Assembly: GCA_944326325.1 (NCBI GenBank)
Contig: CALVDQ010000002.1
Span: forward strand, 1 to 64,000
Source of the DNA: an uncultured Bacteroidales bacterium
GTDB taxonomy: Bacteria > Bacteroidota > Bacteroidia > Bacteroidales > UBA932
Direction: 5' to 3'
Length of the DNA: 64,000 bases
Positions 16,889 through 25,970 of the stretch are shown here, one piece after another. A program made the position numbers and the translations under genes. Numbering within the stretch: the first letter of the stretch is position 1; each line of letters begins with the position of its first letter. The notes beneath the pieces are model-generated. The model had not been told where the DNA came from, did no database searches, and saw only the letters and a list, made by a program, of their open reading frames with translations.

Positions 16889-18736
16889 ATGAAGAGAATC
16901 ATGAAGAGATTTGCATATAGAATGAAGAAGTCGGTCCTGGCCGCAGCGGTACTTTCCGCATCGGTGTCCTGCAGCAACTATCTTGACCTTACGGATCCGG
17001 AAGCACTGTCGGACGGCAATTTCCCTGTCACGATCGACCATATAGGCCTTGTCGTGAATTCCGTGTACGGAGCTCAGCACCACTGGTATTTCCTCGGGAA
17101 CTACTGGGCCGGTTATGTGATGTATTGCCTGGACCATACGATCGATCTTCAGTGGCACAACGACCAGGGCTGGGTGGACATCCTGGCCGGGGAAGTGAAA
17201 GCCGGGAACACCAAGGTGACCGACCCGTGGACCGGGCTGAGCGTCGGGGTCTACTATGCCAATTCGGCCCTCGAGGAGATTGCAGCCTACCGGGAGACGG
17301 CTCCGGAGTCCGAGACCGAGGCCCTGGACAACTATGAGGGAGAATGCCTTTTCTTCCGTGCGTTCTACTGGTGGCACATGCTGTCCCTTTACGGAGAGCC
17401 TGACATGGACGGGATAGGCATACCTATAATAACGTCAGTCCCCAAGGACCTGGAGTCCATGTATGTCTCGAGGGAGACAACGGAATACTGCTACAACGCC
17501 ATAATCGCGGATCTCGACAGGGCCGTTTCCCTGCTCACCCAGACGGACAATCACAGGGTGACCTCCTGGGCTGCCAAGGCATTCCGGGCCAAGGCCTGCT
17601 TCTTTGCCGGCCAGGCGGAAAAGGCGAAGGCCGACCTGGAGGACTGCATATTCAACAGCGGGAAGACCCTTGTCTCATACGACCACTACAGGATGATGTA
17701 CAACGGGTATTCCGAATACGAATACAACAGCGAATCTTTCTATGAGGTAGGGAATACCGCCGATCCGACAGGCGGCAATGCCTACGGTTCACCGAACACC
17801 GGTTCCACCCTCTCTCTATATTATCCTCCGTTCTGTATCGGGCCTGACGGCAACAGGCTTGCGATGTCTTACGGAAACCAGTATATGCATGACAGAAACC
17901 TCCCGAGGTTCGGATATACCGACCCCGCTCCTCTTTCCGACGGAGTCTTGCAGAAGACCGAGCTCGAGGACACGACCATATATTACCTGTCCGAGGAATA
18001 TATGGCGTCCCAGGAACGGTACAGGGCAACGTTGGGAACACCGGACTATGACTATGAAAACTTCCCGGACCCGAGGCTTTTTGTCTGCTCCCTGCAGCCG
18101 TTCGTGGATTCCGTACAGATGACCATCGACGGGATCAAGGCATACCGTAAGGTGGCCCAGGTCGAATTCAACGAGTGGTGGACCATGGATGAATCTACCG
18201 GAAACGATCCGCAGACCTTCTACGGGTGGCCGGTGCGCAAGTACAATTTTCTTGAGGGACATCTTCTCGACGAGACCAGGAACGTGGCCGGGTACAACAT
18301 CTATTTCATCCGTCTTCCGGACATCTATCTGATGTATGCCGAACTGCTCGCAGACGAGGGCCGTGAAGCCGAGGCCCTCGAATATGTGAACAAGGTACAC
18401 CGCCGCGCCTACGGCTATGACCCGGACTCTCCGTCTCCGGTGGATTATGCCAGCCTCAGCGACCGTACCAGGACAGCCGATCCTTCGGACCATCTCGCGA
18501 ACAACCCTTTGCTATATGAAAGGTGGGCGGAGACATTCGGTGAAATGCGCTGGTGGGAGGATGTGCGCCGGCTCAGGATAGGAAAGCAGGAGGCCGACTA
18601 TTACAAGACGGTTTCCGGTCCGGGTGCCGCCAAGACCAGCATCGTCTGGAAGAAAACGAACTACGCCATGCCTATCCCTACTTCCGAGTTCGAGTCGAAT
18701 CCGTCGTCGGGGATGGTGCAGACTCCCGGCTATTAG
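16889..18736 (+). CDS. SusD/RagB-family surface lipoprotein
   Basis: The 615-residue partner of the upstream SusC captures substrate at the cell surface and acts as a lid on the barrel. It has a lipobox (SVSC) and the SusD start SNYLDLTDPEAL, the mid-protein RAFYWWHMLSLYGEPDM, and the C-terminal WAETFGEMRWWEDVRRL typical of the family. The first ATG gives an unusual positive extension; the ATG at 16922 gives a standard signal peptide (MKKSVLAAAVLSASVSC), so that may be the true start. Only 10 nt separate it from SusC. Confidence 0.93.
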   Translation: MKRIMKRFAYRMKKSVLAAAVLSASVSCSNYLDLTDPEALSDGNFPVTIDHIGLVVNSVYGAQHHWYFLGNYWAGYVMYCLDHTIDLQWHNDQGWVDILAGEVKAGNTKVTDPWTGLSVGVYYANSALEEIAAYRETAPESETEALDNYEGECLFFRAFYWWHMLSLYGEPDMDGIGIPIITSVPKDLESMYVSRETTEYCYNAIIADLDRAVSLLTQTDNHRVTSWAAKAFRAKACFFAGQAEKAKADLEDCIFNSGKTLVSYDHYRMMYNGYSEYEYNSESFYEVGNTADPTGGNAYGSPNTGSTLSLYYPPFCIGPDGNRLAMSYGNQYMHDRNLPRFGYTDPAPLSDGVLQKTELEDTTIYYLSEEYMASQERYRATLGTPDYDYENFPDPRLFVCSLQPFVDSVQMTIDGIKAYRKVAQVEFNEWWTMDESTGNDPQTFYGWPVRKYNFLEGHLLDETRNVAGYNIYFIRLPDIYLMYAELLADEGREAEALEYVNKVHRRAYGYDPDSPSPVDYASLSDRTRTADPSDHLANNPLLYERWAETFGEMRWWEDVRRLRIGKQEADYYKTVSGPGAAKTSIVWKKTNYAMPIPTSEFESNPSSGMVQTPGY

Positions 18737-18808
18737 TCTGTCGGTCCGGAGTTCAGGTGCTGTCCCCTGTCGGGATAACATGGGCTCCGGACGTAAATTT
18801 CCGGGGTC

Positions 18809-18839
18809 TTTGGATATTTCAGGGCAATCCCTAAATTTG
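18809..18839 (+). promoter_or_regulatory. Internal promoter before the thioredoxin-like gene
   Basis: TTTG (18809-18812), 19-nt spacer, TAAATTTG (18832-18839): full consensus. The two genes downstream of SusD can therefore be transcribed apart from the SusC/SusD pair. Confidence 0.7.
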
Positions 18840-18856
18840 TATCCGGTAAAAAATAC

Positions 18857-20101
18857 ATGACCAATATGAAGAAGGCCCTGATCCTTACGGTATTTCTTGT
18901 AACAGCGACAGTGCAGGGGCTGCAGGCCCGCGGACAGAAATTCACGATATCCGGGAAGATAGACGGTATAGAGAAGGGCGACACCCTCAGGTTCAGGCGG
19001 ATAACACTGCCAGGATGGGCCACCGGACAGGCATTCGACATAGTGGTGAAAAAAGACGGGAAATTCAAATACAGGGGCGTCCAGGAGCATGACCAGTTCT
19101 ATCTCATGGAATATTTTCCGGCAGACGGGGCGGCACCGGTATGCGACCGCATGGGAAAGAGCCTGGTGATATCCGGGGGCGACCGTATCACGATGGACGG
19201 CATTCGCGACGAGATCTGTTACTGTACACTCGGAGGCGGGATTTATAAAGACCCTGCTCTTTCCGTCTATCTATGCGCCTCCGACTCGCTCAACGCGGTA
19301 CGCGGGAGCTATTTCAGAAAGATTGAGGAAGCCAACGCGGCGGGAGACCATGAGACAGCGGCCTTGTACGGAGAAAAGTTCAACAAATTCTATGATGACA
19401 ACCCGGGAGCCGAGCGTGTCAGGAGACTTCGCAAGGAATATTTCGATTCCAACACCGGAGGGAACATATTCACTCTCGTGGAATACATATCAAGCATGGA
19501 CTACACCCCGATAGAGACACTCAGAAAACGGTTCGACGGCTTTTCCCGGGAAACCAGGGACTCATGGTACGGGAAAATCTATGAAAAGCGGATGAATGCC
19601 GTAGAGGCGATATCCATAGGGAATCAGGCCCCTGACTTCACGCTGACCATGACCGACGGCAGCACCGTGTCCAGGGACGGATTCAGCGGGAAATACCTTC
19701 TGATATACCACTGGGGGATGTGTCCCGGCTCTCTCCATATTGACAGATATGTGCAGGACCTGTATTCCAGGTACCATGGCCGGGGGCTTGAAGTGATCGG
19801 CATCACCGAGTCCGTGCAGAAGATATACAATATATGGGAGGAAACAGAAGAGGGGGCATCCGTCCCTTCTTTGGGCATAGATGACCTGAAAGCCACGTTG
19901 GACGGTATGCTGAACCACCCGTGGCCGGATGCGGAGCTGGAGACCGGCCACCCGGAGAACAGGCAGGTTTCCGATATGTTCCTGATCAGCGGATGGCCCT
20001 TCTTCATCTTCATCGGTCCCGACGGGAAGATACTCGCGCGGGACTTCAGCGAAGCATTCGGCCAGGCGAAAAAAATACTGGAGGAAAAGTTCGGGGAATG
20101 A
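18857..20101 (+). CDS. Periplasmic thioredoxin-fold protein with atypical CxxS site
   Basis: The 414-residue product has a Sec signal peptide, an N-terminal beta-rich domain of the type fused to TlpA-like proteins in Bacteroidota (GQKFTISGKIDGIEKGDTL), a helical linker, and a C-terminal thioredoxin/AhpC-TSA domain (about 250-414; NQAPDFTLTMTDG, the cis-Pro region SGWPFFIFIGPDGKIL). The expected CxxC is CPGS (Cys289, Ser292), so it lacks the resolving cysteine and cannot cycle as a normal thiol-disulfide oxidoreductase. It may act as an isomerase-like or binding variant (inference). An alternative start is the ATG at 18866. It has its own promoter and precedes an oxidoreductase. Confidence 0.8.
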   Translation: MTNMKKALILTVFLVTATVQGLQARGQKFTISGKIDGIEKGDTLRFRRITLPGWATGQAFDIVVKKDGKFKYRGVQEHDQFYLMEYFPADGAAPVCDRMGKSLVISGGDRITMDGIRDEICYCTLGGGIYKDPALSVYLCASDSLNAVRGSYFRKIEEANAAGDHETAALYGEKFNKFYDDNPGAERVRRLRKEYFDSNTGGNIFTLVEYISSMDYTPIETLRKRFDGFSRETRDSWYGKIYEKRMNAVEAISIGNQAPDFTLTMTDGSTVSRDGFSGKYLLIYHWGMCPGSLHIDRYVQDLYSRYHGRGLEVIGITESVQKIYNIWEETEEGASVPSLGIDDLKATLDGMLNHPWPDAELETGHPENRQVSDMFLISGWPFFIFIGPDGKILARDFSEAFGQAKKILEEKFGE

Positions 20102-20152
20102 CTGCCGGTGGAGACTTTTTTTCAAATGATTTCAAAACAGCTTCTTACTTCG

Positions 20153-21172
20153 ATGGAAAAAATACGTTTCGGGGTCATCGGGACCAATTTCATTACAGAC
20201 TGGGTGATTGCCGGGGCAAGGCAGGACCCGAGGTTTGAACTTTCCGCCGTGTGCTCGAGGACCAGGGAGAGGGCGGATGCCTTCGCTGACAGGTACGCGA
20301 TTCCCTACAGGTACACTTCCCTGGAGGAAATGGCGGAAAGTCCGCACGTGGATGCCGTCTATATAGCCACACCCAATTCACTCCATGCCTCACAGGCCAT
20401 ACTTTGCATGAGCAGGGGCAGACACGTGCTCTGCGAGAAGCCTCTCGCTTCGAATGCCGCGGAAGTCCGGGAGATGGCGGCCGCATCGGAAAAATACGGG
20501 GTGACCCTTATGGAGGCGATGAAATCTACGCTGACGCCGAACTTCAGGGTGCTGGCGGAAGGTCTCGGGAAGATCGGCAGGATCCGGCGCTATGTGGCTT
20601 CCTACTGCCAGTATTCGTCACGTTATGACTTGTTCAGGAGCGGACATCTGACCAATACCTTCAATCCGGAGTATTCCAACGGTGCGGTGATGGACATCGG
20701 TGTCTACACCATCTATCCCATGGTGGTGCTGTTCGGTGCTCCGCTGCAGGTATCCGCCTCTGCGACACTTCTTCCTTCCGGGGTCGACGGGCAGGGGACG
20801 GCTGTCTTCAGGTACGACGGTATGGAAGCATCCGTGGCATATTCCAAGATATCCGACTCGTATCTTCCTTCTGAGATCCAGGGTGAGGAAGGGACTATAG
20901 TCATAGACCACATCAGCAGGATGGACCGGCTCTCTTTCATTCCTCGTTCTACAGGCAATGCCGACAGGCGCGGCAAGACCTGCCCTGAGGACTGGTCTCT
21001 GCCTTCCGCCAGGGATGTCTATTATTACGAGGTGGCCGAGTTTATCGATCTTGTGCTTTCCGGAAGACGTGAATCTTCCGTCAATACGCACCGCAATTCC
21101 CTGCTTGTCATTTCCATTATCGATGAAATCCGCCGCCAGACAGGGGTGGTCTTTCCTGCCGACGGCAGGTGA
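20153..21172 (+). CDS. Gfo/Idh/MocA-family NAD(P)-dependent oxidoreductase
   Basis: From the ATG at 20153 the protein (339 aa) begins with the Rossmann motif IRFGVIGTNFITDWVI, followed by VDAVYIATPNSLHASQAILC and the family signature HVLCEKPLASNAAEV with the catalytic EKP. The C-terminal half is the alpha/beta dimerisation domain (DIGVYTIYPMVVLFG). Such enzymes oxidise or epimerise sugars, inositols or amino sugars. An in-frame ATG upstream (20108) gives a 15-residue non-homologous extension and is less likely. It lies 51 nt after the thioredoxin-like gene and probably shares its transcript. The substrate is unknown. Confidence 0.9.
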   Translation: MEKIRFGVIGTNFITDWVIAGARQDPRFELSAVCSRTRERADAFADRYAIPYRYTSLEEMAESPHVDAVYIATPNSLHASQAILCMSRGRHVLCEKPLASNAAEVREMAAASEKYGVTLMEAMKSTLTPNFRVLAEGLGKIGRIRRYVASYCQYSSRYDLFRSGHLTNTFNPEYSNGAVMDIGVYTIYPMVVLFGAPLQVSASATLLPSGVDGQGTAVFRYDGMEASVAYSKISDSYLPSEIQGEEGTIVIDHISRMDRLSFIPRSTGNADRRGKTCPEDWSLPSARDVYYYEVAEFIDLVLSGRRESSVNTHRNSLLVISIIDEIRRQTGVVFPADGR

Positions 21173-21253
21173 TGCTTCCGGTCCGCAAGCCTGGCGGCGG
21201 ATGTTAAGAAAATATTAAATCGACACCTGTACGGAGGAAAACACGGACAGCCG

Positions 21254-21285
21254 TTTGGAAATTATGGCCGGCGGTCATACCTTTG
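21254..21285 (+). promoter_or_regulatory. Promoter of the pst operon
   Basis: TTTG (21254-21257), 20-nt spacer, TACCTTTG (21278-21285). Places the transcript start near 21292, so the usable pstS starts are the ATGs at 21304 and 21337. Confidence 0.65.
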
Positions 21286-21336
21286 CGGCCGGAACCGGGA
21301 AATATGTTTTTCCTGTTCCCGAAAAGCCCCTTTCTT

Positions 21337-22179
21337 ATGTATAGAGGAACTTACGTACTTGCAATCATATCATGCGCCATGCTTTTCTGCCGTAACGCAG
21401 AAGCACAGCGGGTAAAAGGCAGCGATACACTCCTCCCGCTCACACAGGAACTTGCAGAGCAATACATCGATGAACATCCCGGTACGGAGGTGATAGTTAC
21501 CGGAGGCGGCTCGGGAGTCGGCATCGCGGCCCTTCCGGAAAACACTACGGACATAGCGATGGCTTCACGTCGGATCAAGTTCGGTGAAAAGATGAAATTT
21601 GCGGAGATAGGGCTTGATGCCAGGGAAGTGATTGTGGCGTACGATGCGCTGGCCGTGGTCGTGAACCCGTCCAATCCGGTGGACAGCCTTACACGTGAAC
21701 AGCTCGAGGCAATCTTCCGCGGCAAGATCACGAACTGGAAGGATGTCGGAGGCGAAGACCGGAAGATAGTCGTCTATTCCAGGGAGACTTCATCAGGGAC
21801 ATACGAATTCTTCAAGGAAAGTGTCCTCGACAACAAGAACTACATGAGCAGTATCCTTTCCATGCCTGCCACCGGGGCCATTATCCAGTCGGTGAGACAG
21901 ACGAAAGGTGCAATAGGCTATATCGGGCTGGCCTATCTCAATCCGTTCGTGAAACCGGTATCGGTATCCTATGACGGAGGTGCCAGCTATGCCCGGCCGT
22001 CAGTCGGAACTGCCGCCGACGGTTCCTATCCTATAGTCCGGCCGCTCTATTATTATTACGACGCCAGAAAAGAGGCGGAGGTGGGGCCGTTCATATCATA
22101 CGTCCTTTCCGCTGAAGGCCAGGCATCCGTGCTCGAGCAGGGATTCATACCTGTCCTTATGGAGGAAAAGGCCTTATAA
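21337..22179 (+). CDS. pstS: Phosphate ABC transporter, substrate-binding protein
   Basis: The periplasmic phosphate-binding protein delivers phosphate to PstCA. From ATG 21337 it is 280 residues with a signal peptide MYRGTYVLAIISCAMLF, cleaved after AEA. It shows the PstS-family residues KGSDTLLPL, TGGGSGVGIAAL, IAMASRRIK, EAIFRGKITNWKDVGG, SRETSSGTYEFF and KGAIGYIGLAYL. An upstream ATG at 21304 would add 11 residues. The gene is first of a pstSCAB-phoU operon, and is separated from pstC by a very stable hairpin. Confidence 0.93.
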   Translation: MYRGTYVLAIISCAMLFCRNAEAQRVKGSDTLLPLTQELAEQYIDEHPGTEVIVTGGGSGVGIAALPENTTDIAMASRRIKFGEKMKFAEIGLDAREVIVAYDALAVVVNPSNPVDSLTREQLEAIFRGKITNWKDVGGEDRKIVVYSRETSSGTYEFFKESVLDNKNYMSSILSMPATGAIIQSVRQTKGAIGYIGLAYLNPFVKPVSVSYDGGASYARPSVGTAADGSYPIVRPLYYYYDARKEAEVGPFISYVLSAEGQASVLEQGFIPVLMEEKAL

Positions 22180-22189
22180 TCGTTTACAT

Positions 22190-22221
22190 CAGGCCGGACC
22201 GGAAATTGCCGGTCCGGCCTG
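22190..22221 (+). promoter_or_regulatory. Very stable hairpin between pstS and pstC
   Basis: CAGGCCGGACCGG (22190-22202) pairs perfectly over 13 bp with CCGGTCCGGCCTG (22209-22221), loop AAATTG, and has no T tract. It begins 10 nt after the pstS stop. Its likely effect is to stabilise the pstS mRNA 3' end or to attenuate the transporter genes so that PstS is made in excess (inference). Confidence 0.65.
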
Positions 22222-22239
22222 CCGCAATATGTTGGTTCT

Positions 22240-23436
22240 ATGAAAAGAATATTGGAAAAAGCGGTGAAATGGCTGCTTACGGCCAGCGGTTTCGTCACGA
22301 GCGTGGTCATATTGCTTATAATCGGTTTCCTTTTTACGGAAGGGGCGGGACTGTTCCGCGAGCCGGTGGTCGAGGAGGGCTATGTACTGGTCCTCAACAA
22401 GGAAAACCCCGTATCGGCGATGACTGCCGCAGAAATCAAGGCTGTCTTTGACGAGGACGTGGTCAACTGGAAGGATCTTGGAGGTCCGGATATGGCGATA
22501 GAGACGTTCCGCCTTGAGGATGTGGATGAATACTTTTCCGCGGAGGAGCTCGGCCCACAGTATGAGAATGCAGGCGGTGCGATCGCAGGCCTTGTGGAAT
22601 CCCGTCCGGGAATGGTTGCCTTTGTCCCCGGATCCATGATTCCGGAAGACGCGGGCGTGAAGCTGGCCGAGGACAGGAACATCTCGCCTGGAGAGGTCTT
22701 CGGGGGCAGGGAATGGTTTCCTACGGCGACTCCTGCGCCTCTGTTCGGGATTCTGCCGCTTCTTGCCGGCACCGTGTGGGTGAGCCTTTTCGCCATAATA
22801 TTCGCTCTGCCTTTCGGTATCAGTATCGCGGTATATATGTCCGAAGTGGCCTCGGAAAAGGTCCGCGGTTTCCTGAAGCCTGTCATAGAGCTTCTCAACG
22901 GTATACCTTCCGTGGTGTACGGTTTCTTCGGGCTCATCGTCATCGTGCCCATGCTGCAGCAGGTTTTCGGACTTCCGGTGGGGGAGAGCGGCCTGGCAGG
23001 AAGTATAGTCCTGGCCATCATGGCCCTGCCTACCATAGTGACAGTGGCCGAGGATGCCATGCGCAACTGCCCCCGGACCTTGCGGGAGGCGAGCCTTGCC
23101 CTCGGTGCGACAAAGTGGCAGACAATCTACAAGGTGGTGATACCGTCCTCGATGTCCGGAATAGCTTCCGGTGTGGTTCTCGGTATCGGCCGTGCGGTAG
23201 GGGAGACGATGGCCGTGCTGATGGTGACCGGCAATGCGGCTGTGATACCTTCCTCCATCCTCGAGCCGCTGAGGACCATTCCGGCGACCATAGCCGCAGA
23301 ACTCGGAGAGGCACCTGCAGGAGGGGCACATTACCAGTCCCTTTTCCTTCTCGGAGTGATCCTCTTTTTCATTACATTCCTGATAAATATGTGTGTGGAA
23401 TATATTTCCGCACGTAACCGCGCCAAAAACAGCTGA
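22240..23436 (+). CDS. pstC: Phosphate ABC transporter permease PstC with inserted PstS-like segment
   Basis: The 398-residue membrane protein forms the channel with PstA. After the first membrane helix (about 18-33) it has a periplasmic insertion of about 125 residues (41-165) before the remaining five helices. The insertion reads MTAAEIKAVFDEDVVNWKDL, closely like LTREQLEAIFRGKITNWKDV in the adjacent PstS, and later has a segment resembling the PstS GAIGYIG region. The C-terminal half is normal PstC with SVVYGFFGL and the EAA loop ALGATKWQTIYKVVIPSS. The expected PstC is about 300 residues, so the insertion accounts for the extra length. Confidence 0.93.
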   Translation: MKRILEKAVKWLLTASGFVTSVVILLIIGFLFTEGAGLFREPVVEEGYVLVLNKENPVSAMTAAEIKAVFDEDVVNWKDLGGPDMAIETFRLEDVDEYFSAEELGPQYENAGGAIAGLVESRPGMVAFVPGSMIPEDAGVKLAEDRNISPGEVFGGREWFPTATPAPLFGILPLLAGTVWVSLFAIIFALPFGISIAVYMSEVASEKVRGFLKPVIELLNGIPSVVYGFFGLIVIVPMLQQVFGLPVGESGLAGSIVLAIMALPTIVTVAEDAMRNCPRTLREASLALGATKWQTIYKVVIPSSMSGIASGVVLGIGRAVGETMAVLMVTGNAAVIPSSILEPLRTIPATIAAELGEAPAGGAHYQSLFLLGVILFFITFLINMCVEYISARNRAKNS

Positions 23437-23438
23437 TC

Positions 23439-24320
23439 ATGAACATTCCACCATATCCTGCTGGGCACAGTGCCCGCAAACGCAGGTCGCAGACAATAGC
23501 TTTCATTGTTTTCAGGGTCCTGAGCCTCCTGATAGTCCTGGTACTGTTCGCTATCCTCGGATTCATCATCTACAAGGGGGCCGGGGTCATAAGCTGGGAT
23601 TTCCTGACCAAGGCGCCTGAGGACGGGATGACTTCGGGCGGCATCTTCCCGGCCATCGTAGGAACCCTCCTGCTTATGCTCGGGAGTGCCATAGTAGCCT
23701 TCCCGGTGGGCATTATGAGCGGAATTTACATGAACGAATACGCTTCCAGAGGCTGGGTCGTGAAGTTCATACGCCTGATGACCAACAATCTCAGCGGAGT
23801 GCCGTCCATCGTGTTCGGACTTTTCGGCATGGCCCTTTTCGTGAAATATCTCGGATTCGGCGACAGCATTCTGGCGGGATCCCTCACATTGGGCCTGTTG
23901 TCCCTGCCTCTGGTGATACGTACTACGGAAGAGGCCCTGAAGGATATTCCGGACGGAATCAGGGAAGGAAGCCTTGCCCTGGGAGCTACCAAGCTGCAGA
24001 CGATATGGAAAGTGGTGCTGCCTATGGGGATGCCCCGCATCATTACGGGACTGATCCTTTCCCTGGGCAGGGTGTCTGGGGAGACAGCCCCGATCCTGTT
24101 CACCTGTGCGGCCTATTTCTTCCCCCAGCTGCCTTCATCGGTGTTCGACCAGTGCATGGCCCTGCCTTACCACCTTTATGTGATCTCGACGAGCGGTACG
24201 GACATCGAAGCCCAGCAGCCTATAGCTTACGGAACAGCTTTGGTGCTTATTGTCATAGTGCTGATTATAAACCTTGCAGCCGGTTTCCTGCGGAAACATT
24301 TCGAGAAGAGGCTGAGATGA
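23439..24320 (+). CDS. pstA: Phosphate ABC transporter permease PstA
   Basis: The 293-residue second channel subunit starts 2 nt after the pstC stop. It has six predicted helices, the segment NNLSGVPSIVFGLFGMALF and the EAA loop EGSLALGATKLQTIWKVVLP that docks on the ATPase PstB. The first 25 residues are basic and cytosolic. Length and motifs are normal for the family. Confidence 0.96.
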   Translation: MNIPPYPAGHSARKRRSQTIAFIVFRVLSLLIVLVLFAILGFIIYKGAGVISWDFLTKAPEDGMTSGGIFPAIVGTLLLMLGSAIVAFPVGIMSGIYMNEYASRGWVVKFIRLMTNNLSGVPSIVFGLFGMALFVKYLGFGDSILAGSLTLGLLSLPLVIRTTEEALKDIPDGIREGSLALGATKLQTIWKVVLPMGMPRIITGLILSLGRVSGETAPILFTCAAYFFPQLPSSVFDQCMALPYHLYVISTSGTDIEAQQPIAYGTALVLIVIVLIINLAAGFLRKHFEKRLR

Positions 24321-24382
24321 CTCTCCGGCCGCAGCCCGTCTGAATGTGATACAATTGTCGAATTGACGTTAAAATTTTCATA

Positions 24383-25135
24383 ATGGAAAAGATAGAAGCG
24401 AAAGACGTAAACTTTTACTATGGAGACTTCCAGGCCCTGAAGCACATCTCCATGTCCATACCGCAGAATAAGGTGGTGGCGTTCATAGGTCCTTCAGGGT
24501 GCGGCAAATCCACTTTCCTGAGGCTTTTCAACCGTATGAACGACCTTGTTCCCGGAGCAAGGCTTGACGGTGAGATCCTTATCGACTCCAGGAACATCTA
24601 TGCCCCGGGTATCCAGGTCGATGAGCTGCGCAAAGAAGTCGGGATGGTTTTCCAGAGGCCGAATCCTTTCCCTAAGAGCATTTTCGAGAATGTAGCCTAC
24701 GGATTGAAGGTCAATGGTGTACGTGACAAGGAATTTATCGCCCACCGTGTTGAGGAAGCCCTGAAAGGCGCTGCCCTGTGGAACGAAGTCAAAGACAAGC
24801 TTAACGCTTCGGCGTTCGCCCTTTCGGGAGGCCAGCAGCAGCGTCTCTGCATCGCCAGGGCCATGGCGGTCTCTCCGTCAGTCCTTCTTATGGACGAACC
24901 GGCTTCCGCCCTTGACCCTATCTCTACGGCCAAGATCGAGGAGCTCATCTGTGAAATGAGGGACCAGGTGACCATAGTCATTGTCACCCATAATATGCAG
25001 CAGGCTTCCCGTGTCAGCGACAAGACGGCTTTCTTCTATATGGGGGAGATGGTGGAATATGACGATACCAAAGTGATATTCACCAATCCGCATAAGGAGG
25101 CGACACAGAATTACATTACGGGCCGCTTCGGATAG
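24383..25135 (+). CDS. pstB: Phosphate ABC transporter ATPase PstB
   Basis: The 250-residue cytosolic ATPase powers phosphate import. It has Walker [13 protein letters not shown], the Q-loop [12 protein letters not shown] (the PstB-specific signature), ABC signature [15 protein letters not shown], Walker [14 protein letters not shown] and the switch His in IVTHNM. It lies 62 nt after pstA, with the usual family length. Confidence 0.97.
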   Translation: MEKIEAKDVNFYYGDFQALKHISMSIPQNKVVAFIGPSGCGKSTFLRLFNRMNDLVPGARLDGEILIDSRNIYAPGIQVDELRKEVGMVFQRPNPFPKSIFENVAYGLKVNGVRDKEFIAHRVEEALKGAALWNEVKDKLNASAFALSGGQQQRLCIARAMAVSPSVLLMDEPASALDPISTAKIEELICEMRDQVTIVIVTHNMQQASRVSDKTAFFYMGEMVEYDDTKVIFTNPHKEATQNYITGRFG

Positions 25136-25206
25136 TCCGGCCGGCATCAGGAAGCAAGCGTGCCGGGGATCAAGACAATGGGATTTGGCGGAAATCCCTG
25201 AAGATG

Positions 25207-25249
25207 GTCCGACGGACCCCCGGAGCCGGATATGACCGATCCGTCGGAC
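25207..25249 (+). promoter_or_regulatory. Hairpin between pstB and phoU
   Basis: GTCCGACGGA (25207-25216) pairs perfectly with TCCGTCGGAC (25240-25249) with a 23-nt loop; no T tract. It lies just upstream of the phoU start at 25279 and covers the upstream in-frame ATG at 25204, which argues against that start. Confidence 0.5.
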
Positions 25250-25278
25250 TGAAGTTAATAACAAATAATACGCGGGTT

Positions 25279-25953
25279 ATGGTAAAATTTGTCGAGACGG
25301 AGCTTAACGAGCTCAAAAGGGAAGTTGACCAGATGTGGTCTCTGGTGAACAGCCAGATGGAACAGGCACGCGATGCCGTGATCAATCTGGACAAGAATGT
25401 CGCCCAACAGATTATCGTGCGGGAACGCAGGGTGGATGCTTTCGAACTGAAGATAGACAGCGATGTCGAGGATTTCATCGCATTGTTCACTCCTGTGGCG
25501 GTGGATCTGAGGTTTGTCCTCGCCATGCTGAAAATCAACAGTGACCTTGAACGTATAGGGGACTATGCCCACGGTATCGCCCGCTTTGTCAATGATACGG
25601 GAGCGGCCACGTTCGATGCCGGCCTTATGGAAGAGCTGCGTGTAAAGGATATGTTCTCCATCGTCCTCGATATGCTGGCAGAACTGCAGGAAGCCCTCCG
25701 TGACGAAGATCCTGTCAAGGCTACGTCAGTACTTTCAAAGGACGACCAGCTGGACCAGATAAACAAGTCCTCGGCTTCCATCCTGTCCAGGTATGCCAAG
25801 GAAAATCCGGATGCGATCCCGTTCTGTCTCGGTTTCGCCGGTGTATTCCGCAAGCTCGAACGTACTGGAGACCACCTTACCAACATCGCGGAAGAGATTG
25901 TCTTCTATATCGATGCCAAGGTCTTGAAACATACCGGACTGAAAGATGCCTGA
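25279..25953 (+). CDS. phoU: Phosphate signalling protein PhoU
   Basis: From ATG 25279 the product is 224 residues, the usual PhoU size, and begins with the family-like FVETELNELKREVDQMWSLV. It is all helical with two copies of the PhoU repeat (metal-binding DLRFVLAMLKINSDLERIGDY and the matching FCLGFAGVFRKLERTGDHLTNIAEE, given as hallmarks). It modulates PstSCAB and phosphate sensor kinases. An upstream in-frame ATG at 25204 adds unrelated residues lying in a hairpin. Confidence 0.94.
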   Translation: MVKFVETELNELKREVDQMWSLVNSQMEQARDAVINLDKNVAQQIIVRERRVDAFELKIDSDVEDFIALFTPVAVDLRFVLAMLKINSDLERIGDYAHGIARFVNDTGAATFDAGLMEELRVKDMFSIVLDMLAELQEALRDEDPVKATSVLSKDDQLDQINKSSASILSRYAKENPDAIPFCLGFAGVFRKLERTGDHLTNIAEEIVFYIDAKVLKHTGLKDA

Positions 25954-25969
25954 GGGCGGTACGGCCCTC
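25952..25969. terminator. Short hairpin between the convergent phoU and uvrA-like genes
   Basis: GAGGGC (25952-25957) pairs with GCCCTC (25964-25969). It overlaps the phoU stop and ends 2 nt before the stop of the facing gene. There is no T tract, so termination by this stem alone is uncertain. Confidence 0.4.
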
Positions 25970-25970
25970 G

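Noticed and set aside
22189..23331. Minus-strand ORF of 380 aa
   Set aside because: Antisense to pstC; translation is His/Arg-rich, typical of a shadow frame.
25204..25278. Upstream start for phoU
   Set aside because: The extension lies in a perfect hairpin and does not resemble PhoU; ATG 25279 matches the family start.
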